Source: Spirochaetaceae bacterium (lineage in GTDB: Bacteria; Spirochaetota; Spirochaetia; SZUA-6; Fen-1364). Taken from it: a stretch of DNA of 27,807 nt. Positions 6,680 through 14,392 of this stretch are shown one piece after another; the stretch's first letter is position 1; each line of letters opens with the position of its first letter. Location of the stretch: positions 130,714 through 158,520 of the forward strand of contig PLNO01000300.1 of assembly GCA_003141795.1 (NCBI GenBank), read 5' to 3'. Both the position numbers and the translations under genes were made by a program. The notes under the pieces are model-generated. The model worked only from the letters and a program-made list of their open reading frames with translations, searched no databases and was not told the DNA's origin.

Positions 6680-6704
6680 TAGCAATATATCACAAAACGG
6701 GTTT
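6658..6704. repeat. Inverted repeat around the start codon at 6679
   Basis: Arms 6658-6673 and 6689-6704 are 16 bp long and match at 15 of 16 positions, separated by 15 bp that contain the start codon. The outer arm shares its sequence with the palindrome of the promoter spacer, so the region may hold a second half-operator downstream of the -10. Confidence 0.75.
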
Positions 6705-6714
6705 GTGAAGTCAA
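6684..6714 (-). promoter_or_regulatory. MerR-type promoter with palindrome filling a 19-bp spacer
   Basis: On the minus strand the -35 is TTGACT (6714-6709) and the -10 is TATATT (6689-6684). The 19 bp between them are exactly the palindrome TCACAAACCCGTTTTGTGA (perfect 7-bp arms TCACAAA/TTTGTGA). Over-long 19-bp spacers filled by a dyad are the hallmark of promoters activated by MerR-family proteins, which twist the DNA to realign the hexamers. No MerR gene is in the window. The expected transcription start is next to the ATG at 6679, leaving almost no leader. Confidence 0.65.
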
Positions 6715-6797
6715 GCCCGGGGGGAAGCAAATCGGCGCCCACGGGAATCAGCACGGCTAACGGTGCCCGCGCCGGCCCGCGTGCGCTTTTCAGCGCG

Positions 6798-7568
6798 TCA
6801 ATGGACGGGCACCTTGGCTGCCGCGTCTTCGATCCAGTATCCCTTGCGGCTGTAGTGCTTATGCAAGCCGGTTTCATACTCCCGAGTCAGCAGGGCCTCC
6901 TCCGAGTACTCCGGTGACATCTTGATGGCTTCCTGAGAGAGGCTGATGAAGACCTTCGAGTCCTTCCAGCTGACACGCTCGATCCACTGGGGTGAAATGA
7001 GGACCTTTTTCCCCGGCCACCAGTTCCGCGTGCCGACGACGAGATAACGGATAGCCCACGCCTGATCGTCGACGATGAAATCATCGACGTGACCGAGCTC
7101 GCCGTCATTGGCCTGGACATAGTAGGCGCTCACGGCGCGCGTGCTTCGGAGGTGCGGGTCGATGGATTTCCCCCCCTCGTTCTTTCCCTTCCGCATCTCA
7201 GGATTACGCTCGATGTACGGCACGGCGCCCCACATGTAGGGGCCGTCCCAATACAGCGGCCAACCATAGAAGCCGTAGTAGTCCTGCTCGTACTGCCGGG
7301 AGACCGGCTTGTCCGTGTCGATAGGCGGGCTCTCTTCGATCTGCTTTCTTGTCAGGCCAACGGTGATGTCCCGCTCATCCCAATTGATCATCCCCAGCGC
7401 GTAGGGAGAAATCAATACTTCCCTTCCTGAGAGCCAGCTCCCCGTGTCGACCACCAGATAGCGGACCGCCCAATGCTTGTCGTCGAAGAAGAACTCTTCT
7501 ACTTTTCCGATTTCCCCGTCGAGGCCACGCAAAGTATAGCCCCTCAGAGTCTTGATCTTGCTGAACAT
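6798..7568 (-). CDS. Protein with two PRC-barrel domains
   Basis: About 256 residues from the ATG at 7568, chosen because GAAAGGACG stands at proper distance; further ATGs at 7574 and 7589 are possible. The sequence holds two PRC-barrels. The first begins SKIKTLRGYTLRGLDGEIGKVEEFFFDDKHWAVRYLVVDTG; the second begins SAYYVQANDGELGHVDDFIVDDQAWAIRYLVVGTR, near residue 145. Each ends with a VLISP segment. This duplicated architecture is common in stress-induced proteins of unknown function. A Tyr/Trp-rich linker (YYGFYGWPLYWDGPYMWG) joins the barrels. No signal peptide. Role unknown, possibly protein or RNA binding as in other PRC-barrel proteins such as RimM. Confidence 0.9.
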   Translation of the reverse strand: MFSKIKTLRGYTLRGLDGEIGKVEEFFFDDKHWAVRYLVVDTGSWLSGREVLISPYALGMINWDERDITVGLTRKQIEESPPIDTDKPVSRQYEQDYYGFYGWPLYWDGPYMWGAVPYIERNPEMRKGKNEGGKSIDPHLRSTRAVSAYYVQANDGELGHVDDFIVDDQAWAIRYLVVGTRNWWPGKKVLISPQWIERVSWKDSKVFISLSQEAIKMSPEYSEEALLTREYETGLHKHYSRKGYWIEDAAAKVPVH

Positions 7569-7650
7569 GGTCATCGTCCTTTCGCTCATTGAGCTGAGCT
7601 TTTCGTCGAGAATCGAACCTTATAGTCAGTGCGTTCTCTGCCACGGAGAT

Positions 7651-7887
7651 TCAGCCCCCACTGAAGGCCAGCAGAAACATTCGCCTCAAGAACGCTATCG
7701 CCTTTCGATCCCAGGTCCTTTCCGCCGATGTGGCGGCCTCACCGGGTTCCGAGACATATTCTGAGGAATAAAGGGCAAACACCGCTCCGGACGCCAGCTG
7801 GAACTTCGAGCGCGGTATCCAACGCCGCAGGGGAGTTTTGAACGAACCCAAAGCCTTCCACGTACCGCCTTTACGTCCAGAGCTCAT
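7651..7887 (-). CDS. Small basic protein of unknown function
   Basis: A 78-residue protein whose start at 7887 has a textbook AGGAGG five bases upstream, which is the main reason to believe it. It is rich in Arg, Lys, Ser and Gly in the first half (SSGRKGGTWKALGSFKTPLRRW), with a final hydrophobic stretch AIAFLRRMFLLAFSGG. I recognise no family. It precedes the PRC-barrel gene by about 80 bp in the same direction and may be cotranscribed with it. Confidence 0.5.
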   Translation of the reverse strand: MSSGRKGGTWKALGSFKTPLRRWIPRSKFQLASGAVFALYSSEYVSEPGEAATSAERTWDRKAIAFLRRMFLLAFSGG

Positions 7888-7999
7888 GATGTCCTCCTCA
7901 TGTCCCGTTGATCGCTCACCGAGTCATAAGAAGATGCATATGACAGAAAGCGCGTTCCGTTCGGAAGGACACGTAGTGCGACTTTCCCCGGCGAGGCTC

Positions 8000-8521
8000 T
8001 CAGCGTGCCACGCGCTCGATCCCGGCAATGAGCTCGGCTGCGCTCCCGACCCCGTTCCAATGTCCGAGGAGGGCGGCGCGATTTCGCGCTATGAAAGCCT
8101 TCACGGTGGTGAAGTCGTCGTTTTCCAGCCCCTCGCCCAGAATGAGCCGCGGCGTTTCCTCGATCGATACGCGCACCGTGCTCTTGATCTGGGGTGTGGC
8201 GGAATGGTTGACCTGAACGAGCACATGGGGGGTTTGCCGGAGGTCGCTCTTCACCAGGCTCCAGACCAGCATCGGCAGACCCGTTCTTTTCTGGCTGAGG
8301 CAGGCAAAGCCGCTCTCAAAGGGCGGCTCCTGAGGCAGCTGCTTCGGATCGGTAATAACCACGTCTATTGCGGACGTCATGGCCTTGTCGGCTCGCAGCA
8401 ACGCGTCCACCATGTCCGCGGGGACGCCGGCCTCGATGCACGCCGCCCTCACGTCCAGACCGAGCACGTCGCAGAGCGGCAGCTTCTCGTCGAAGATCCT
8501 TTTTGCTTCAGACTCGGTCAT
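8000..8521 (-). CDS. Conserved-looking protein of unknown function
   Basis: A 173-residue protein from the ATG at 8521, chosen because GGAG lies 7 bases upstream; in-frame starts at 8533 and 8626 are less supported. The N-terminal third is helical and acidic (MTESEAKRIFDEKLPLCDVL). The middle has beta-rich segments (LPMLVWSLVKSDLRQTPHVLVQVN, STVRVSIEETPRLI), and the C-terminus is helical (TVKAFIARNRAALLGHWNG). No signal or membrane helix. The layout is that of a soluble alpha/beta protein; no family could be named. It is divergent from the thioesterase gene with about 100 bp between starts. Confidence 0.65.
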   Translation of the reverse strand: MTESEAKRIFDEKLPLCDVLGLDVRAACIEAGVPADMVDALLRADKAMTSAIDVVITDPKQLPQEPPFESGFACLSQKRTGLPMLVWSLVKSDLRQTPHVLVQVNHSATPQIKSTVRVSIEETPRLILGEGLENDDFTTVKAFIARNRAALLGHWNGVGSAAELIAGIERVAR

Positions 8522-8619
8522 CAAATTCTCCATTACTAATGATCCATTGTAGTCCGCGGGGGGATGGCTATCAAGCGGCCCTTTCACAAGACCGCGCAGA
8601 GTGGCACTATCCCGTGCAT

Positions 8620-9360
8620 ATGCCACATGTACGCGAAGAACCGTTCACCATCTGCACATGGGACGTCGACCAGGCGGACAAGCTCACGATGGCTGCTGCC
8701 TTCAACTTCTGCCAGGAGGTTGCCGGCAACCACGCCCGCGCCCTCGGCGTCGGCGCGGAGATCTTGCGGGAGAAAGGGTTTGCATGGGTGCTCTCCCGTA
8801 TGTCGCTCGTCATTGAGGAAAGGCCCGGCTGGGGGACACGCATCGTTGCCAGGACGTGGCCGCGGGGGAAGGACCGGCTGTTCGCCCTGCGCGACTACGA
8901 GCTCACGACCGCTGAGGGCCGGGTGATAGCCCGGGGCAGGAGCGCATGGGTCGTGTTCAACACGGCCTCTCAGCGGCTGCACCGCATAGAGTCACTCGGC
9001 GTGGACATCCCCGACAACCCCGGCATGGACGCGCTCCTGGACGGTGCAAAAAGCATCGACCCCCGGGAGGACCTCGTCGTATGCGCCGAACGCCGGGCGG
9101 GATATTCCGACATCGACTACAACGGGCACGTGAACAACGCGCGCTACGTGCAGTGGATCCAGGACATCCTGCCTATGGAGCCGCAGCTGGGCGCTTCGTC
9201 TCTGCGTCTGGACATCAACTACCTCGCGGAAGTGAAACACGGGGAGCGCGCCCGGATGGCGAGCGCTGAGCTCGAAGCCGGAAAGGGATTCCAGGTCGAA
9301 GGGACCCTCGCGGAAGGAGGAGCTCCCTGCTTCCGCGCTCTGCTCAGAACGGAAGGATGA
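8620..9360 (+). CDS. Acyl-ACP thioesterase, FatA/FatB-like
   Basis: This 246-residue protein is a double-hotdog thioesterase of the PF01643 family, which releases free fatty acids from acyl-carrier protein. The first hotdog (ICTWDVDQADKLTMAAAFNFCQEVAGNHARALG) and the second (AGYSDIDYNGHVNNARYVQWIQD) are both recognisable. The DxxxNGHVNNxxYxxW block, near residues 164-179, contains the catalytic Asp/Asn/His region known from plant and bacterial TEs. The start at 8620 has no clear ribosome binding site; a GTG two codons upstream is also possible. Its 3' end overlaps the convergent TRIC gene by 17 bp. Together with the FabF gene 8 kb downstream it indicates specialised fatty acid handling. Confidence 0.9.
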   Translation: MPHVREEPFTICTWDVDQADKLTMAAAFNFCQEVAGNHARALGVGAEILREKGFAWVLSRMSLVIEERPGWGTRIVARTWPRGKDRLFALRDYELTTAEGRVIARGRSAWVVFNTASQRLHRIESLGVDIPDNPGMDALLDGAKSIDPREDLVVCAERRAGYSDIDYNGHVNNARYVQWIQDILPMEPQLGASSLRLDINYLAEVKHGERARMASAELEAGKGFQVEGTLAEGGAPCFRALLRTEG

Positions 9361-9970
9361 CATTGTAGCGAACCGCCAGCATCCGCACGCCGAACGTCAC
9401 CGCCGTGCCCATCGGGATCGACACGGCGGCGGGAATCTTCAGCCAGGAGAGCAGCAGGTACATCACGCAACCGGCGAGGCTACACGTGGCGTAGAGCTGC
9501 GATTTGCGGAACACTGTCGGGATCTTGTTGCCGATGATGTCGCGGATGACCCCGCCGAAGCAGCCCGTGATGACTCCCATGATCACCGCGATGAAGTACA
9601 GGTTCGGATAGACCTGCAGGCTGTACACGGCGCCCAGCACGCTGAAGAGCCCCAGCCCGAGAGCGTCGAAAATCGTGACGACGAGCACGAGATGCTTGCT
9701 GGCCTTGTCCTTCACCTGCCGAAGGATAACCACCGAAATGATCGACAGGATGAGCACGGCGACGTCGTAGGGCCAGCCCTGGATCCAGAAGAGGGGATAG
9801 CGCTGCAGGCAGACGTCGCGGACCGTACCGCCTCCGAACGCGGTGATCATGGCCACCGAGTACACGCCGACGATGTCCATCTTCAGCCGACGCGCCTCGA
9901 AGATCCCCGTCATGCTGAACGCGAGCACGCCGAGGACTTCGATGAGTGTGAGGAAGTCTTTGTAGCTCAT
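9344..9970 (-). CDS. TRIC/UPF0126 family membrane protein (YicG-like)
   Basis: A 208-residue protein with about seven hydrophobic helices arranged as two homologous halves. The halves carry the family glycine motifs FGGGTVRDV (near residue 46) and FGGVIRDI (near residue 131), with the surrounding helices that define UPF0126. Bacterial members are trimeric cation channels related to the TRIC channels of animals, or act on glycine uptake in some reports. The ATG at 9970 follows GAGGGTG; a longer reading from 10090 adds a non-conserved tail. It is monocistronic in view and converges on the thioesterase gene. Confidence 0.9.
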   Translation of the reverse strand: MSYKDFLTLIEVLGVLAFSMTGIFEARRLKMDIVGVYSVAMITAFGGGTVRDVCLQRYPLFWIQGWPYDVAVLILSIISVVILRQVKDKASKHLVLVVTIFDALGLGLFSVLGAVYSLQVYPNLYFIAVIMGVITGCFGGVIRDIIGNKIPTVFRKSQLYATCSLAGCVMYLLLSWLKIPAAVSIPMGTAVTFGVRMLAVRYNVILPF

Positions 9971-10192
9971 GATCACCCTCAGGATAGCGGGAATCGGGGG
10001 ACAAGGCAATGAGAGCAGGACGCGCGCTTGTCGAGGGGCTCCATGAAAAAGCGTGGTCAGCCACAGGCACGACCCAGGTCTGGACGACACGGATGAGCTA
10101 TCCGCAGGGTTTCGAGCCTGCGCCCGACGGGCGGCGAGGGCTGATAGGGCGGCTGCGGCCTGTCGAACCGCCCCCCCCTATGCAAGCATAAC
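9971..10192. other. Intergenic region between TRIC gene and palindrome
   Basis: About 220 bp with no supported gene on either strand. It holds the control region of the TRIC gene and GC-rich sequence, including a run of eight C near 10171. No toxin gene or toxin remnant that would pair with the antitoxin at 10234 can be recognised. Confidence 0.5.
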
Positions 10193-10224
10193 GATGACGA
10201 CGAAACGTACGTTTCGTCGTCATC
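10193..10224. repeat. Perfect 32-bp palindrome
   Basis: Positions 10193-10208 (GATGACGACGAAACGT) are followed directly by their exact reverse complement at 10209-10224, giving a 32-bp palindrome without spacer. It stands 9 bp after the stop codon of the antitoxin gene. As RNA it would form a stem on either strand, but no T-run follows, so an intrinsic terminator is doubtful. It may be a binding site or a dispersed repeat element. Confidence 0.85.
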
Positions 10225-10233
10225 CTGATTGTC

Positions 10234-10440
10234 TCAGCGGCCGAAAGCCTTGACCCACTCCAGGTCCGGATCCCGTGGCTTTTGCTCATCCATGAGCCTC
10301 ACCAAATCATTGAAGGGAATGAGTGCGGCAAGCTTGATGCCGCGGCGGGTAATGACGAGCGTCTCATTGCCGTAGGCCACGCGGTTGACGAGCCGCGAGA
10401 AGCGATCCCGGGCTTCCACCGTGGTCACCGTCTCCACCAT
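10234..10440 (-). CDS. Phd/YefM family antitoxin-like protein
   Basis: A 68-residue protein with the Phd/YefM N-terminal DNA-binding fold (ETVTTVEARDRFSRLVNRVAYGNETLVITRRGIKLAALIPFNDLVRL), where the arginine-glycine turn and the ALIP strand are typical. The C-terminal tail EQKPRDPDLEWVKAFGR would be the toxin-neutralising part. The start at 10440 is chosen as the first Met before the conserved region; a GTG at 10452 is possible and no strong ribosome site is visible. Usually a RelE/Doc/VapC-type toxin follows within a few bases, but none is found on either side, so it is either an orphan regulator or a decayed pair. It lies 37 bp after the kinase gene. Confidence 0.82.
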   Translation of the reverse strand: MVETVTTVEARDRFSRLVNRVAYGNETLVITRRGIKLAALIPFNDLVRLMDEQKPRDPDLEWVKAFGR

Positions 10441-10477
10441 GCAATGAAGCACGGCTGAAAGGACGCGGTGCTTGCGC

Positions 10478-12016
10478 TCAGCCGATCTCCACTGGCCGCG
10501 GCAGCTTCACGGCAAACGTGCTCCCCTTTGCCTGCTCGCTCTGGACGAGGATCTCCCCCTTGTTGAGCTGCACGAGCTCCTTGCAGAGGATGAGGCCCAT
10601 GCCATGCCCGCGCTCGGATTCCGTCCCCAGGCAGGAGAAGGAGACGTCGATGCGGAAGAGCTTCTGCATCTGGTCGGGGCTCATGCCCACGCCGGTATCG
10701 GACACGGTGAGGAGCTGCCACGTCTCCTCCACCTGCGTCGCGAGCGTGATCTCACCGCCCCGAGGCGTGAACTTTACCGCGTTGGAAACGAGGTTGCGAA
10801 GGATCGTGGCGAGCATGTTCTCATCAGCATACGCCGTGGCGTCGGGGTCCACCATCGTGGCGATGCGGATCCCCTTGCCGGCCGCGACAGGGGATTGCAG
10901 CCCGACAATGTCTTCACACAGCTCGGCGAGGCGGATGCAGGAGGGATGCACCTCGAGCCGTCCTGTTTGAGCCCGGGCCCACTGCAGGACGCATTCCAGC
11001 AGCTCCGCGCTCTGCGTTGCCCCCTCGTGGAGCAGCCCGCAGAGCTCCCTGACCTTCGCCGGCCCCAGATCGTCGAACCTCGTCTTCAAGAGCTCGGATA
11101 AGTTGATCAATCCGCCAATGGGATTGCGCAGGTCGTGGGCGAGGATCGAGAAGAACTTGTCCTTGGAGAGGTTCGCATTGAGGAGCTCCGCCTGGCTCTT
11201 CTCCAGCCTCGCCTTTGACCGCTCCAGCTCGTCGATCAGGGTATACCGCGCGCGCAATTTGCCAGCGAACAGGGCTTGATAGGCGAGGAAAAACGACCCG
11301 ATCTTCAGGCAGTGACCGATGAGGTTCTCGTAGCCGTACAGATCGATATAGAAAGCGAAGAAGAGCTCGCTCACGATGGTGAGCGCGAAGGACCCCGAAA
11401 GCAGCGCCTGCTCCCGCCGCGTTATCGAGTGGCTGTTGCGTGCCACGAGAACGATGGACGCTACGAAGATCGCGACGACCACGAACTCGCTCGCCCTCTT
11501 GAAGGGAGTGACACCCACGCCGTCGACGAAGCAGCGCGGGAATACGTCCCACACGAACACGGTGAGAAGCGCTGTGGCGGCGGCCGCGCCCGTAAGGCCG
11601 AAGGCGAGGGCGTGCGGAGCTGTCCGACGCTTCAACGCCAGCAACGCGAAGGCGAACGTCGTGACGGCCTGGAGCCCGCGCGCGGCGATCCACAGCCGGG
11701 TTGCGTCATCCTGCCCGTTGGCAATCACACCCATTCCTTCGTAGGACAGGAGATGGAAGACATCGAGGATGGCGACGAAAAGGTAGCCGATTCCAAGCAG
11801 AACGAACGGTTTGGCCTCAGGGTAATCGCGGGAGCTCCAGGAGATCAGGAAGACGGCGACCGCCACGGCGACGCCGAAGATTTCAGCGATGCTGTGGAAG
11901 AGGAGGAAGCTGTAGCGGGCGCAGAGCAGCAGCGCCAACAAGGTAGCGGCGGCCACAGCGCCGACCTTGAGCGGAGATGCGAACGCGGGGCGTGCGACAG
12001 ACTCCATCGAGGGCAT
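10478..12016 (-). CDS. Membrane sensor histidine kinase, MASE3-like
   Basis: A 512-residue kinase. Residues 20-250 hold about seven membrane helices; the pattern (LLFHSIAEIFGVAVAVAVFLISW, GIGYLFVAILDVFHLLSYEGMG) fits the MASE3 integral sensor domain. A short coiled coil (residues 260-283) leads to the HisKA domain with H-box AHDLRNPIGG, phospho-acceptor His294. The ATPase part has N-box NLVSNAVKFT, G1 VSDTGVGMS and G2 GHGMGLILCKELV. No receiver domain is attached and no response regulator lies nearby, so the partner is elsewhere. It follows the radical SAM gene by 40 bp in the same direction and may be cotranscribed. Signal unknown. Confidence 0.92.
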   Translation of the reverse strand: MPSMESVARPAFASPLKVGAVAAATLLALLLCARYSFLLFHSIAEIFGVAVAVAVFLISWSSRDYPEAKPFVLLGIGYLFVAILDVFHLLSYEGMGVIANGQDDATRLWIAARGLQAVTTFAFALLALKRRTAPHALAFGLTGAAAATALLTVFVWDVFPRCFVDGVGVTPFKRASEFVVVAIFVASIVLVARNSHSITRREQALLSGSFALTIVSELFFAFYIDLYGYENLIGHCLKIGSFFLAYQALFAGKLRARYTLIDELERSKARLEKSQAELLNANLSKDKFFSILAHDLRNPIGGLINLSELLKTRFDDLGPAKVRELCGLLHEGATQSAELLECVLQWARAQTGRLEVHPSCIRLAELCEDIVGLQSPVAAGKGIRIATMVDPDATAYADENMLATILRNLVSNAVKFTPRGGEITLATQVEETWQLLTVSDTGVGMSPDQMQKLFRIDVSFSCLGTESERGHGMGLILCKELVQLNKGEILVQSEQAKGSTFAVKLPRPVEIG

Positions 12017-12056
12017 AGTACCACGCCTCCCCCAGGGTCACAATGCCCGGCCGACC

Positions 12057-14318
12057 TCACACGGCCACGAGCCCGAACCTGCGGAGTGTACGGTATGCCT
12101 TCGTCGCCTCGAAAGGCTCACCGCCGAACACGTCAATGGCGGCAAGGAGCTCATCCATCGTGAGGGATGCCACCGGCGCCGAGCCGGCCGCCCAGCCGAG
12201 CGCAGCCGAGAGTGCTTCAGCCCTGCGCGGCTCGAGCTCCACGTGGTGGAGAAGGTTGCGGTACGCCCAGGTGAGCCGCACTCGGTCCTGCGCCGACTCC
12301 TCCCTCATGAGCCGGCCGCCCAGCCACACCGCCGTGCGGCCACGTCCGGTCTGCGGCGCGCGCGCGCGCCGCTCGGCTGATTCCAGAAGGGTCGCCACGT
12401 GGCCGGCATCCACCCGGGGCTTCGCCACCTTGAAATCGAACCAGGCTTTCACCGTCTGGTCCAGCTCCGCACGCTCCATCCACGCTCCCAGGGCTGCGTC
12501 AAGGCCGGCGCCGTAGCGCTCGAACTCCTCTTCGCCTTCGAAGGAAAGGTCGTTCGCGCCGAAGGTCCACGCGGGCTCGACGGCCCGCAGTGACGGCAGG
12601 GCGCCGGCCTGCCACTCGGCGTACATCGGCGAATGGCGGGTGAGGATGAAGCGATGCCAGAACCCGGAAACGAGGAGGCCTTCGGCGAAGAGCTGGCGCA
12701 CGATTTCCATCGAATCGAGGATGTCCGCTTCGGTCTGCCCGGGCCAGCCGTAGATGAGGTACGCGTGCGCGAGGATCCCATTGCGCTTCAGCGCCGAAAG
12801 TGACCGTACGATCGAATCGAGACCGATGCCCTTTCTCGTCTTCGCAAGGCCGCTCTCCGTCACCATCTCAAGGCCAAAGGACACGCCGATGAGACCGGCC
12901 TCGGCGAGCAGAGCGCTCGTGTCATCGTCGAAGCGCGCCTCCAGCCGGGCATTGCCCCAGAAGACGAGCGGCTTCCCGTTTTGCAAATTCGCCAGGGCGA
13001 ATCGGAGGAGGTGGCCGACGGGCATCGCCTCGTCCACGAAGTGCACCCCCCGCTGCCCGGTGCGCCGCGACTGCTCGAGCAGATGATCGAAAAGCGCCTC
13101 CGCGCTGGAAGGGGCGAAGCGCGCAATGTACTCCAAGGACGTGTCGCAGAACGCGCACTTTCGCCAGTAGCAGCCGTAGGCGAGCCGCGCCTTCAGCCAC
13201 GCCGCGCCCGACCACAGCGCGTGCATGGGGTTCGTCCCCTCCACGACCCGCACGTAACGGGAGAAGTCCAGATCGGAGAAGTCGGGGAACACCTGCCGTA
13301 TTGCCGTGTCGTCGAAGGAGCGCAGCGCGCCGGCCTCCGCAGGCTGGCACGTTTCGTAGCAAGGCTCGGAGCCGAAGAAATCGAGATCCGTGCCGTCGAA
13401 CCCATGCGCAACGAGGCGCTCGCCGCGCCGCACGATCGTCCTGTAGAGAGCCTCATCGCCGCCTCCGAGGGACGCGATGATTCCGGCGAGCGCCGCGTAC
13501 CCCGCGTCATAGCAGAGGTAGTCGGCATACGCGAAGACGGCCGGGTCCCGCAGGCTGCGCAGCTCGGTGGAAACGTAGCCCCCCCCGAAGGCGACAGGCA
13601 GCGTCCGTCCGAGGGCGCGCTTCGCCTCCTCTGAGAAGACGAGCGCCCCGGGGAGCGTCCCGGGAAACGGCACGGTGACGCAGACGAGGTCGGGAGCTTC
13701 GACGGCGGCAAGGGATTCTCTCACCAGGGGACGGAAGAAGGCGTCGAAGAGGAAGCTGCCCCGGGCCGCGGCCTCGACGACGGCAAAGTCGGGCTGGGAC
13801 GATGATTTCGATTCGGCGTAGCGCACGAGGGAGAACTCCGGGTCGAGGGCGAATCGGATGAAGTCCGCCAGGTCTTCGATGATGAGGCTCGCGAGGAGCG
13901 GCGCGTCCGATGCGTCGATCTCATTGTCGTTGGCTTCCAGGAACCCCTCCGCGCGATGCCCCCACGGCACGCGGCGCCCTGCGGCAAGCTCATTGCTGAA
14001 CGCGTTGTCTCCCGTCGCGAGGAGACCTACGATCGCGTCGATCGTGCGCACGTAGCGGTCGGCGTTCGAGAGGTAGCGCAGGAGATTATCGCGCGTGGCC
14101 GCATCGAGCCGCGGCATGCGGGAGGGCAGCCTCTTCTCCGCTTCGGCGAAGATCAGCGCGAGGCCACTGCCGCTGAAGATGCGGTGAAAGAGCTCGATGG
14201 ACAGATCGAGGCATTCCACCGTGTGACCTTCGCGGCGGCAGAACGACGCCAGATAGGGGACGGCCGGGTACGGCGCGTTGAGCTGCACGAACGGAGGCTG
14301 CACCAGGAGGATCCGCAT
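12057..14318 (-). CDS. B12-binding domain radical SAM protein
   Basis: A 753-residue enzyme. The N-terminus (MRILLVQPPFVQLNAPYPAVPYLASFCRREGHTVECLDLS) starts the Rossmann-like cobalamin-binding domain, which continues to about residue 290 (VTVPFPGTLPGAL, VAFGGGYVS). The radical SAM core starts near residue 375 with GCYWRKCAFCD: Cys383, Cys388 and Cys391, a CX4CX2C spacing instead of the usual CX3CX2C. Further core features are GVHFVDEAMP, WGNARLEA, GVSFGLEMVTESGLAKTRKG and the HAYLIYGWPGQTEADI strand. Class B enzymes use cobalamin for methylation or rearrangement, but the substrate is not predictable. The C-terminal 200 residues are family-specific. Confidence 0.88.
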   Translation of the reverse strand: MRILLVQPPFVQLNAPYPAVPYLASFCRREGHTVECLDLSIELFHRIFSGSGLALIFAEAEKRLPSRMPRLDAATRDNLLRYLSNADRYVRTIDAIVGLLATGDNAFSNELAAGRRVPWGHRAEGFLEANDNEIDASDAPLLASLIIEDLADFIRFALDPEFSLVRYAESKSSSQPDFAVVEAAARGSFLFDAFFRPLVRESLAAVEAPDLVCVTVPFPGTLPGALVFSEEAKRALGRTLPVAFGGGYVSTELRSLRDPAVFAYADYLCYDAGYAALAGIIASLGGGDEALYRTIVRRGERLVAHGFDGTDLDFFGSEPCYETCQPAEAGALRSFDDTAIRQVFPDFSDLDFSRYVRVVEGTNPMHALWSGAAWLKARLAYGCYWRKCAFCDTSLEYIARFAPSSAEALFDHLLEQSRRTGQRGVHFVDEAMPVGHLLRFALANLQNGKPLVFWGNARLEARFDDDTSALLAEAGLIGVSFGLEMVTESGLAKTRKGIGLDSIVRSLSALKRNGILAHAYLIYGWPGQTEADILDSMEIVRQLFAEGLLVSGFWHRFILTRHSPMYAEWQAGALPSLRAVEPAWTFGANDLSFEGEEEFERYGAGLDAALGAWMERAELDQTVKAWFDFKVAKPRVDAGHVATLLESAERRARAPQTGRGRTAVWLGGRLMREESAQDRVRLTWAYRNLLHHVELEPRRAEALSAALGWAAGSAPVASLTMDELLAAIDVFGGEPFEATKAYRTLRRFGLVAV

Positions 14319-14392
14319 GGTGAGAGATCATAGCGCATGCGGATGCTCGAATCCATGCCGGGGATGTGCTACCATTCCCTCCAAGAGGTTGC

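Noticed and set aside
10193..10224. Palindrome as an intrinsic terminator
   Set aside because: No T-run follows the stem on either strand, so I list it as a repeat instead.
9971..10233. Search for a toxin gene paired with the antitoxin
   Set aside because: No open frame with RelE, Doc, VapC or similar motifs is visible on either strand; frames crossing the palindrome only mirror each other.
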